Below are positions 31,334-37,371 of a stretch of DNA of 37,371 nt, one piece after another. The DNA lies in assembly GCF_009761815.1 (NCBI RefSeq), contig NZ_RWIN01000139.1:1-37371 (forward strand), in the 5' to 3' direction. Positions within the stretch are counted from its first letter, which is position 1, and every line of letters begins with the position of its first letter. This stretch comes from Pseudomonas sp. PB120 (GTDB lineage Bacteria; Pseudomonadota; Gammaproteobacteria; Pseudomonadales; Pseudomonadaceae). A program made the translations under genes and the position numbers. Below the pieces are notes generated by a model, which was not told where the DNA came from, did not search any database, and saw nothing but the letters and a program-made list of their open reading frames with translations.

Positions 31334-31906
31334 GTGGCGCAGATAAAAAAAATGGAAATCCGCGATGCCATCGTCGAATCCGCCTTCACCCTGTTCAAAC
31401 ACAAGGGATACACGGCGACCACGATGAGCAGCATCGCTCGCGAAGCCGGGGTGACGGTGTCGAACCTGTATGTCTACTTCGATTCGAAAATCCTGATTCT
31501 CTATGCGATCTACACGCCGTGGTTTCAGGACCAGGTCACCCGCCTCAAAGACTCCGTCAGCCGCCTGCGCCAGCCACGGGCCCGGCTAAAACGAATATTG
31601 ATCGGGGTTTGGTCGGAGTTGCCGGTGGCAGACCAGGCGTTTGCCAACTGCATGATCGAGGCCCTGGCCAGCGCCCCGCGTCAACAGGGCAAACCCAATG
31701 ACCTGCTCAAGTGGGCGGAGGCCCAGATCAGCGAGATGATGCTCGAGACCCTCCCCGAGGACCGTCATTACCTGCTGACCGACGGCCTGCTGGCACACAC
31801 CCTGTGGATGGCGTTTGACGGCTTTGTGATCAATCAGCGCATGGGCGATTGCCGCGACATGGAAAAAGTCGCCGATCTGTTCACGGACATGCTGCTGCCT
31901 GAATAA
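31334..31906 (+). CDS. TetR/AcrR-family transcriptional regulator
   Basis: 190 residues from a GTG at 31334 with CAGGAGC upstream; an ATG at 31352 is the alternative. The N-terminal helix-turn-helix is clear (ESAFTLFKHKGYTATTMSSI, AREAGVTVSNLYVYFDSK). The rest is a helical ligand domain of usual TetR length. It is divergent from the region B operon and is its likely repressor. It is convergent with the IclR gene. Confidence 0.92.
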   Translation: MAQIKKMEIRDAIVESAFTLFKHKGYTATTMSSIAREAGVTVSNLYVYFDSKILILYAIYTPWFQDQVTRLKDSVSRLRQPRARLKRILIGVWSELPVADQAFANCMIEALASAPRQQGKPNDLLKWAEAQISEMMLETLPEDRHYLLTDGLLAHTLWMAFDGFVINQRMGDCRDMEKVADLFTDMLLPE

Positions 31907-31913
31907 GTGCAGC

Positions 31914-31935
31914 GAGGCGTCACCACAGACGCCTC
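31914..31935. terminator. Possible bidirectional hairpin between TetR and IclR genes
   Basis: GAGGCGT / ACGCCTC with an eight-base loop, eight bases after the TetR stop and touching the IclR stop. No T tract, so only a moderate call. Confidence 0.45.
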
Positions 31936-32710
31936 ACCCCAACTGCGTCTGAATCTGCCCCACCACCCCACGCATCGCCGGCAAATACCGGCGCGCCGCT
32001 TCTTCGACGGGCATCGCCTTGGCGATGTACACCAGATTAAGGCAGCCCATCACCCGTTCTTCGTGCATGACCGGAATCGCAATCGCGGCGATTTTGCGTT
32101 CTTCGCCCCAGTGGGAATTGTTTTCGCCATAGCCCTTGCCCAGGGTGTGCTCCACCAGGCGCTCAACAAAACGGCGATCCGCTGCCAGCGCCGATTGCTC
32201 ATCCTCGCGGCTGATCATCAACTCGATCAGCTCTTCGCGCTCGGCCGACGAGCAGTATGCAAAGTAGGCGCGCCCCGTCGCGGTCATCAGCAACGGCAGG
32301 CGCCGGCCGACCATGGAACGGTGGAACGACAGGCGGCTGAAGCGGTGCGTGGTCTCGCGAATCACCATGGCGTCGCCGTCCAGTGTGCACAGGTCGGTGG
32401 GCCACACGACTTGCTGCAGCAGCTCGCCGAGCAAGGGTGCAGCGATGGAGGAAATCCACTGCTCATCGCGAAACCCTTCGCTGAGTTCTCGCACTTTTAA
32501 CGTCAGCCGATAGCTGTCATCCGACTCGCTGCGTCGCACATAGCCCTCGGCCTGCAAGGTCTCCAATAAGCGTCGAACCGTGGTGCGATGAAGTCCGCTC
32601 TGCTCGGCCAGTTGCGCGGTGCTGGCGCCGCCGTCGAAGCGGTTCAACCCGTTGATCAAAGCCAGGCCGCGCATCAGGCCACGCACGGACTTGTATTCTG
32701 TTTCGCTCAT
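31934..32710 (-). CDS. mhpR: IclR-family regulator of the mhp operon (MhpR)
   Basis: 258 residues from the ATG at 32710. The start KSVRGLMRGLALINGLNRFD, the winged helix STAQLAEQSGLHRTTVRRLLETL and the effector domain (DLCTLDGDAMVIRETTHRFS, RLPLLMTATGRAYFAYCS) resemble E. coli MhpR closely. It is divergent from mhpA. MhpR activates mhp genes with 3-(3-hydroxyphenyl)propionate or its hydroxylated product as ligand. A perfect operator-like palindrome lies 31-49 bases upstream of its start codon. Confidence 0.9.
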   Translation of the reverse strand: MSETEYKSVRGLMRGLALINGLNRFDGGASTAQLAEQSGLHRTTVRRLLETLQAEGYVRRSESDDSYRLTLKVRELSEGFRDEQWISSIAAPLLGELLQQVVWPTDLCTLDGDAMVIRETTHRFSRLSFHRSMVGRRLPLLMTATGRAYFAYCSSAEREELIELMISREDEQSALAADRRFVERLVEHTLGKGYGENNSHWGEERKIAAIAIPVMHEERVMGCLNLVYIAKAMPVEEAARRYLPAMRGVVGQIQTQLG

Positions 32711-32740
32711 GAATGGTTCCATTTTTCTTATAAATCAACG

Positions 32741-32759
32741 GTGTGCACCTGGTGCACAC
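32741..32759. promoter_or_regulatory. MhpR-type operator
   Basis: GTGTGCACCTGGTGCACAC is a perfect palindrome around a central T. It contains GTGCACCTGGTGCACA, which matches the E. coli MhpR operator as I recall it (GGTGCACCTGGTGCACA). Its centre is about 60 bases upstream of the predicted mhpA transcript start, close to the spacing reported for E. coli. Confidence 0.85.
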
Positions 32760-32774
32760 TAGCAAGGGTTGTCG

Positions 32775-32803
32775 TTGTCGACCAGTCCCGTGATTTCCAT
32801 ACT
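32775..32803 (+). promoter_or_regulatory. Candidate mhpA promoter
   Basis: TTGTCG (32775-32780) and CATACT (32798-32803) with a 17-base spacer; a transcript would start near 32810. Both boxes are imperfect, as expected for an activator-dependent promoter. Confidence 0.6.
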
Positions 32804-32844
32804 GCGCCCAACAAGAAATCCAAAAGCGCTGTACGGAGATACCC

Positions 32845-34503
32845 ATGAGTTCTGCACCCACGCCTGCCACAGTGGAGCTGACCACCGACGTTGCCATCGT
32901 CGGCGCCGGCCCCGTCGGTTTGATGATTGCCAATTACCTGGGCCAATGTGGTGTCAACGTCACCCTGGTGGAAAAGCTCGACAGCCTGATCGACTATCCC
33001 CGCGCCATCGGCCTGGACGACGAAAGCCTGCGCACATTCCAGGCGGTTGGCCTGGCCGACAACGTGCTGCCGCACACCACCCCTTGGCACGCCATGCGTT
33101 TCCTGACGCCCAAGGGCCGCTGCTTTGCCGACATACAGCCCAAGACCGACGAGTTCGGCTGGTCGCGGCGCAACGCCTTCATCCAGCCCTTGGCCGACCG
33201 CGTGCTGTTCGAAGGTTTGCAGCGTTTTGACAACGTCAACGTGCTGTTCGGCCGTGAGCTTGAAGGCTTCGAACAAAATACCAGCGCCGTGGTGCTCAAC
33301 CTCAAGGACCAGAACGGTCGCAGCGAACGCCTGCATGCCCGCTACCTGATCGGTTGCGACGGTGGCAACAGCCTGGTGCGGCGCAGCCTGAACATCAGTT
33401 TCGAGGGCAAGACCGCGCCGAATCAGTGGATTGTCGTCGACATCGCCAACGACCCGCTCAGCACGCCGCACGTTTACCTGTGCTGCGACCCGGTGCGCCC
33501 TTACGTGTCTGCGGCCCTGCCCCACGGTGTGCGCCGTTTCGAATTCATGGTCATGCCCGGCGAGACCGAAGCCGAGCTGAGCAAACCGCAGAACATGCGC
33601 CGGTTGCTGGCCAAAGTGCTGCCCAATCCGGACCGCATCGAACTGATCCGCAGCCGCGTCTACACCCACAACGCCCGCCTGGCCGGCAAGTTTCGTGAAG
33701 GCCGCGTGCTGCTGGCCGGTGATGCGGCGCACATCATGCCGGTCTGGCAAGGCCAGGGTTACAACAGCGGCATGCGCGACGCGTCCAACCTGGCCTGGAA
33801 ACTGTCGCTGGTGATCAAGGGCCTGGCCGCCGACAGCCTGCTCGACAGCTATGGACAGGAACGCCGCGACCACGCCAAGGCGATGATCGACCTGTCCGTA
33901 TTGGCCGGCCACGTGTTGGCACCGCCCAAGCGCTGGCAAGGTACGTTGCGCGATGGCGTGTCGTGGCTGCTCAACTATGTGCCGCCAATCAAGCGCTATT
34001 TCGTGGAAATGCGCTTCAAGCCAATGCCGCAATACGTGCAGGGCGCCTTGATCGTACCCAGTGAAAAAAACTCGCCTGTGGGCAAGATGTTCATTCAGCC
34101 GCGGGTACTGACCGAGGCTGGCGACACCGTGCTGCTGGACGAAGTGATCGGCAAAAACTTCGCGATTATCGCCTGGGGCTGCGACCCGACCTGGGGCCTG
34201 ACCGCTGCACAAATCGAGCAATGGCAAGCGCTGGGCACGCGCTTTATCCAGGTCCTGCCGGACGTCCAGCTCAAGGCCGCCAGTGATGCGAGTCACGGAG
34301 TGATCCGCGTCGGCGACAGCACCGGCCGTCTCAAGGAATGGTTCGCCCGGGGTTCATCGTCCATCGCCCTGGTACGCCCGGACCGCTTCCTCGCCGGGCT
34401 GGCCATCCCACAAACCATCGGCCAGGCCTGTGATGAATTGGCCTTGGCGCTGAAAGCGTTGGCCCCCCCCGAAGTGGCGATCTGCGCCAGCAAGGTGGCC
34501 TGA
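32845..34503 (+). CDS. mhpA: 3-(3-hydroxyphenyl)propionate / 3-hydroxycinnamate 2-hydroxylase
   Basis: 552 residues, the usual MhpA length. FAD loop VAIVGAGPVGLMIANYL (near 18-34), RAIGLDDESLRTFQAVGL, DG motif LIGCDGGNSLVRRSL near 170, GD motif VLLAGDAAHIMPVWQGQGYN near 290, and a thioredoxin-like C-terminal domain as in this hydroxylase class. It converts 3-(3-hydroxyphenyl)propionate to 3-(2,3-dihydroxyphenyl)propionate with NADH and O2. It opens the plus-strand mhp operon, one base ahead of mhpB. Confidence 0.95.
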   Translation: MSSAPTPATVELTTDVAIVGAGPVGLMIANYLGQCGVNVTLVEKLDSLIDYPRAIGLDDESLRTFQAVGLADNVLPHTTPWHAMRFLTPKGRCFADIQPKTDEFGWSRRNAFIQPLADRVLFEGLQRFDNVNVLFGRELEGFEQNTSAVVLNLKDQNGRSERLHARYLIGCDGGNSLVRRSLNISFEGKTAPNQWIVVDIANDPLSTPHVYLCCDPVRPYVSAALPHGVRRFEFMVMPGETEAELSKPQNMRRLLAKVLPNPDRIELIRSRVYTHNARLAGKFREGRVLLAGDAAHIMPVWQGQGYNSGMRDASNLAWKLSLVIKGLAADSLLDSYGQERRDHAKAMIDLSVLAGHVLAPPKRWQGTLRDGVSWLLNYVPPIKRYFVEMRFKPMPQYVQGALIVPSEKNSPVGKMFIQPRVLTEAGDTVLLDEVIGKNFAIIAWGCDPTWGLTAAQIEQWQALGTRFIQVLPDVQLKAASDASHGVIRVGDSTGRLKEWFARGSSSIALVRPDRFLAGLAIPQTIGQACDELALALKALAPPEVAICASKVA

Positions 34504-34504
34504 C

Positions 34505-35458
34505 ATGAGCGCTTATTTGCACTGCCTGTCTCACACGCCGCTGGTGGGTTTTGTCGACCCGACGCCTGAGGTGCTGGGTGAAGTCGACGGCATGATCGCC
34601 GCCGCCCGTGAGCGCATTGCGCGCTTCGATCCGGAGCTGGTCGTGCTCTTCGGACCCGATCACTACAACGGCTTTTTCTATGACGTGATGCCGGCTTTCT
34701 GCATCGGCATGGCGGCCCACGCCATCGGCGATTTCGACACCGCCGCCGGCCCTTTGGACGTGCCCAAGGCGCTGGCCGAACACTGCGCCCAGTCCGTTCT
34801 GGACGCCGGCGTCGACGCCGCCGTGTCTTATCGCATGCAGGTTGACCACGCGTTCGCCCAGCCGCTGGAACTGTTGCTGGGCGGCTTGCAGAGCTGCCCG
34901 GTGATTCCGGTGTTCATCAATTCGGTCGCCGTGCCACTGCCCGGTTTCAAGCGTGCGCGTTTACTCGGTGAAGCCATTGGCCAATGGGCAAAAACATTGA
35001 ACAAGCGCGTGCTGTTCCTGGCGTCCGGCGGGCTGTCCCATCAACCGCCGGTGCCGGAACTGGCCAAGGTCGATGCGCGCATGGCCGACCGATTAATGGG
35101 CAGCGGTCGCCAGTTACCCGCCGATGAACGAGAGGCGCGCCAGCAACGCGTCATTCAGGCGGCGCGGGATTTCGTTGAAGACCAGCGCTGCCTGCACCCG
35201 CTCAACCCGACGTGGGACCGGCAGTTTCTCGACACCCTCGAACAGGGCCGCCTGAGCGACCTCGATGCCTTGGGCAATGATGAACTGTCGGCGCTGGCCG
35301 GCAAGTCCACCCACGAAGTGAAAACATGGGTCGCCGCGTTCGCCGCCCTCAGCGCCTTCGGCCCTTACCAGACCGAGGGCCGCTACTACCGCCCTATTCC
35401 CGAATGGATCGCAGGCTTCGCCGCCCTTGGCGCCCAGCCGCTGAACAACAACCCATGA
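34505..35458 (+). CDS. mhpB: 3-(2,3-dihydroxyphenyl)propionate 1,2-dioxygenase
   Basis: 317 residues. It is a LigB-type (class III) extradiol dioxygenase, unrelated in fold to the two VOC enzymes of region A. Visible motifs are YLHCLSHTPLVGFVDP at the start, VVLFGPDHYNGFFYD, MQVDHAFAQPLELLL and FLASGGLSHQPPVPEL, which carry the His and acid residues of the iron site. It opens the ring of the MhpA product to 2-hydroxy-6-oxonona-2,4-diene-1,9-dioate. Confidence 0.96.
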   Translation: MSAYLHCLSHTPLVGFVDPTPEVLGEVDGMIAAARERIARFDPELVVLFGPDHYNGFFYDVMPAFCIGMAAHAIGDFDTAAGPLDVPKALAEHCAQSVLDAGVDAAVSYRMQVDHAFAQPLELLLGGLQSCPVIPVFINSVAVPLPGFKRARLLGEAIGQWAKTLNKRVLFLASGGLSHQPPVPELAKVDARMADRLMGSGRQLPADEREARQQRVIQAARDFVEDQRCLHPLNPTWDRQFLDTLEQGRLSDLDALGNDELSALAGKSTHEVKTWVAAFAALSAFGPYQTEGRYYRPIPEWIAGFAALGAQPLNNNP

Positions 35459-35475
35459 ATCCGAGGAACACTGCC

Positions 35476-36345
35476 ATGACTGCCACTGCGCCTGTTTTCA
35501 CCGAAGCCTCTACCAGCCGTTTTGTCGACATCAGCGAAGGCGAGTTGAAGCTGCGACTGCACTACAACGATGTTGGCCAAGGCGCCGAAACCGTGGTTAT
35601 GCTCCACGGTTCCGGACCCGGTGCCAGCGGCTGGGCCAACTTCCATCGCAACATCGAACCGCTGGTGAGCGCCGGTTACCGAGTGATCCTGATGGACTGC
35701 CCGGGCTGGAGCAAAAGCGATCCGATCGTGTGTGACGGCTCGCGCTCGGACCTCAACGCTCGCGCCCTCAAGGGACTGGTCGACGCATTGGATCTGAACT
35801 GCGTGCACATCATCGGCAACTCCATGGGCGGCCACAGCACCGTTGCCTTCGCCCTCGCCTACCCCGAGCGCATCGGCAAACTGATCCTGATGGGCGGCGG
35901 CACCGGCGGCCCGAGCGCGTTCGTCCCGCAACCCACCGAAGGCATCAAGTTGATCGGCGCGTTGTACCGCGACCCGACCATCGAGAACCTGAAGAAGATG
36001 ATGAACGTCTTCGTCTTCGATGCCAGCAGCCTGACCGAAGAACTGTTCCAGACCCGACTGGACAACATTCTCGCGCGCCGCGACCACCTGGAAAACTTCG
36101 TCAAGAGCAGCACCCTCAACCCCAAGCAGTTCCCGGATTTCAGCCACCGGCTGCACGAAATCAAGGCCAGGACCTTGCTGGTCTGGGGCCGCGAAGACCG
36201 TTTCGTGCCGATGGACACCGGCCTGCGCCTGCTGGCCGGTCTGCCCGATGCGCAACTGCACGTGTTCAACCGTTGCGGCCACTGGGCGCAGTGGGAACAC
36301 GCCGAGGCCTTCAACCGCATGGTCCTGGACTTCCTGACCCATTGA
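35476..36345 (+). CDS. mhpC: 2-hydroxy-6-oxonona-2,4-dienedioate hydrolase
   Basis: 289 residues from the ATG at 35476 (CGAGGAAC upstream); an ATG at 35455 overlapping the mhpB stop is possible but less likely from length. HGSGPGASGWANF oxyanion region, nucleophile elbow GNSMGGHST, acid GREDRFVPMD and GHWAQWEHAE. It splits the ring-fission product to 2-hydroxypenta-2,4-dienoate and succinate (fumarate from the cinnamate branch). Confidence 0.95.
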   Translation: MTATAPVFTEASTSRFVDISEGELKLRLHYNDVGQGAETVVMLHGSGPGASGWANFHRNIEPLVSAGYRVILMDCPGWSKSDPIVCDGSRSDLNARALKGLVDALDLNCVHIIGNSMGGHSTVAFALAYPERIGKLILMGGGTGGPSAFVPQPTEGIKLIGALYRDPTIENLKKMMNVFVFDASSLTEELFQTRLDNILARRDHLENFVKSSTLNPKQFPDFSHRLHEIKARTLLVWGREDRFVPMDTGLRLLAGLPDAQLHVFNRCGHWAQWEHAEAFNRMVLDFLTH

Positions 36346-36359
36346 TCACCGAGGCTGAC

Positions 36360-37148
36360 ATGAACCCTACTCAAGACACGCTGGAACGCCTGGCCGCCGA
36401 CCTGCGCCGAGCCGAAACCGACAGCGAAGCCATCGCGCCGCTGCGCGAGCACATCGGTGAAGACAACGCCGAGGCCGCCTACACCATTCAACGGCTTAAC
36501 GTCGCGTACGGCGTGGCCCAAGGCCGTCGCGTGGTCGGTCGCAAGATCGGCCTGACCAACCCCAAGGTGCAGGCGCAACTGGGCGTGGACCAGCCGGACT
36601 TCGGCACGCTGTTCGCCGACATGTGCTACGGCGACAACGACAGCGTGCCCGTGAGCCGCGTACTGCAACCGAAGATCGAAGCGGAAATCGCGCTGATCCT
36701 GGAACGCGATCTGCCCCGCGTCGACACCACGTTCGCCGACGCCATGGCCGCGGTCGGTGGCGTCGTGCCGGCGCTGGAAATTGTTGGCAGCCGCGTGCAG
36801 GACTGGAACATCCGCTTCGTCGACACCGTGGCGGACAACGCGTCCAGCGGTTGCTTCGTGCTCGGCGGCCCCGTGCGTCGTCTCGATGGCCTGGACCTGC
36901 GCCAGGCCAGCATGCGCATGACCCGCAACGGTGAAGTGGTGTCCAGCGGCAGCGGCGCCGAGTGCCTGGGGCATCCCCTCAATGCCGCCGTCTGGCTTGC
37001 TCGCACCATGGCGCGCCTGGGCGCTCCGCTGCGGGCCGGCGACATCATTTTGACCGGGGCACTCGGGCCGATGGTGGCGGTGGCCGCCGGGGATCGGTTC
37101 GAGGCGGAAATCGAAGGCATCGGCCGTGTCGCTGTCGACTTTGTATAA
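36360..37148 (+). CDS. mhpD: 2-hydroxypenta-2,4-dienoate hydratase
   Basis: 262 residues from the ATG at 36360 with CGAGGCTG upstream, 14 bases after mhpC. VVGRKIGLTNPKVQAQLGVD, QPDFGTLFADM, QPKIEAEIALIL and DTVADNASSGCFVL are family segments. It forms 4-hydroxy-2-oxovalerate. It is only moderately similar to the region A hydratase at 528-1316. Confidence 0.96.
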   Translation: MNPTQDTLERLAADLRRAETDSEAIAPLREHIGEDNAEAAYTIQRLNVAYGVAQGRRVVGRKIGLTNPKVQAQLGVDQPDFGTLFADMCYGDNDSVPVSRVLQPKIEAEIALILERDLPRVDTTFADAMAAVGGVVPALEIVGSRVQDWNIRFVDTVADNASSGCFVLGGPVRRLDGLDLRQASMRMTRNGEVVSSGSGAECLGHPLNAAVWLARTMARLGAPLRAGDIILTGALGPMVAVAAGDRFEAEIEGIGRVAVDFV

Positions 37149-37160
37149 GAGGCACTACCC

Positions 37161-37371
37161 ATGAACAAACTCAAAGTCGCCATCATCGGTTCCGGCAACA
37201 TCGGCACCGACCTGATGATCAAGATCCTGCGCAACGCCAAGCACCTGGAAATGGCCGTGATGGTCGGCATCGACCCGGCCTCCGATGGGTTGGCCCGCGC
37301 CCAGCGCATGGGCGTGGCGGTGACCCACGAAGGGGTCGAAGGCCTGACCCGCATGGATATTTTTAACGATA
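37161..37371 (+). CDS. mhpF: Acetaldehyde dehydrogenase (acylating), N-terminal part, copy 2
   Basis: Partial gene cut by the right edge; 70 residues visible, identical in protein sequence to copy 1 (1-211). The ATG at 37161 follows AAGAGGC, 12 bases after the mhpD stop, the normal mhpD-mhpF order. The three base differences from copy 1 are all silent (AAC/AAT, AAG/AAA, CAC/CAT). The upstream sequences of the two copies are unrelated. Confidence 0.96.
   Translation, partial: MNKLKVAIIGSGNIGTDLMIKILRNAKHLEMAVMVGIDPASDGLARAQRMGVAVTHEGVEGLTRMDIFND
37245..37371. repeat. Terminal inverted 127-bp repeat, right copy
   Basis: Exact reverse complement of bases 1-127; see the left copy for interpretation. 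Confidence 0.9.

Noticed and set aside
31934..32722. Upstream ATG of mhpR at 32722
   Set aside because: It lacks a ribosome site; the ATG at 32710 has GGAA at a suitable distance and gives the usual N-terminus.
32728..34296. Open frame of 522 codons opposite mhpA
   Set aside because: It is the antisense of a gene with all FAD hydroxylase motifs; the His/Gln/Val-rich translation is typical of reversed GC-rich coding sequence.
1..37371. Circular element or phage with terminal repeats
   Set aside because: The end repeats are inverted, not direct, lie inside a metabolic gene, and no replication, integration or capsid gene is present.

Overview
The window looks like a Pseudomonas catabolic island. 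GC content is high, AGGAG-type ribosome binding sites are common, there are REP/REPIN palindromes of the GCGAGC...GCTCGC type found in Pseudomonas, and there is an OprD-family porin. Nearly all genes belong to aromatic-compound breakdown, uptake and regulation. No rRNA, tRNA, CRISPR array, phage or transposase gene was seen.

Region A (1-20507, all on the minus strand) reads right to left as three probable transcription units. Unit 1 (20507 to 13773): ornithine cyclodeaminase-family protein, DapA-family hydratase-aldolase, aldehyde dehydrogenase, DUF1302 outer-membrane protein and DUF1329 protein. Unit 2 (13522 to 6216): YCF48-like beta-propeller, RND exporter-family protein, Rieske dioxygenase alpha and beta subunits, a 3-Cys ferredoxin, a small VOC protein and a VOC extradiol dioxygenase. 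Unit 3 (5762 to 1): a second VOC extradiol dioxygenase, an unusual alpha/beta hydrolase fused to a lipocalin-like domain, a second meta-cleavage hydrolase, a flavin monooxygenase, a dienoate hydratase, a small membrane protein and acetaldehyde dehydrogenase (cut by the window edge). A shared sequence around CAGATATCY lies upstream of each unit, and REPINs sit at the ends of units 1 and 2. Two ring-cleaving enzymes, two hydrolases, an aldolase/dehydrogenase pair and outer-membrane transport genes suggest a hydrophobic substrate with more than one ring or with an alkyl side chain (inference).

The middle (20775-23996) carries a GntR/FadR-type regulator, an AAHS-type aromatic-acid MFS transporter and an Asp/Glu-racemase-family enzyme. 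Region B (24095-31106, minus strand) is a tightly coupled, unusual operon: Rieske oxygenase alpha subunit without a standard beta subunit, a 127-residue unknown protein, two cupins, an FAD ferredoxin reductase, an NTF2-like protein, a Rieske ferredoxin, an asparaginase-family enzyme that lacks the substrate-binding Asp, and an OprD porin. A divergent TetR regulator (31334-31906) faces it across a 19-bp palindrome. This operon is the best candidate for an undescribed pathway.

The right end (31934-37371) is a recognisable mhp pathway for 3-(3-hydroxyphenyl)propionate: IclR-type MhpR, then mhpA-B-C-D-F on the plus strand, with a perfect MhpR-type operator upstream.

The two window ends are inverted copies of the start of mhpF. 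They are identical for exactly 127 bp at the termini and 208/211 over the visible gene, although the neighbouring hydratases have clearly diverged. This suggests both an assembly break at a k-mer repeat and a recently duplicated or gene-converted mhpF.
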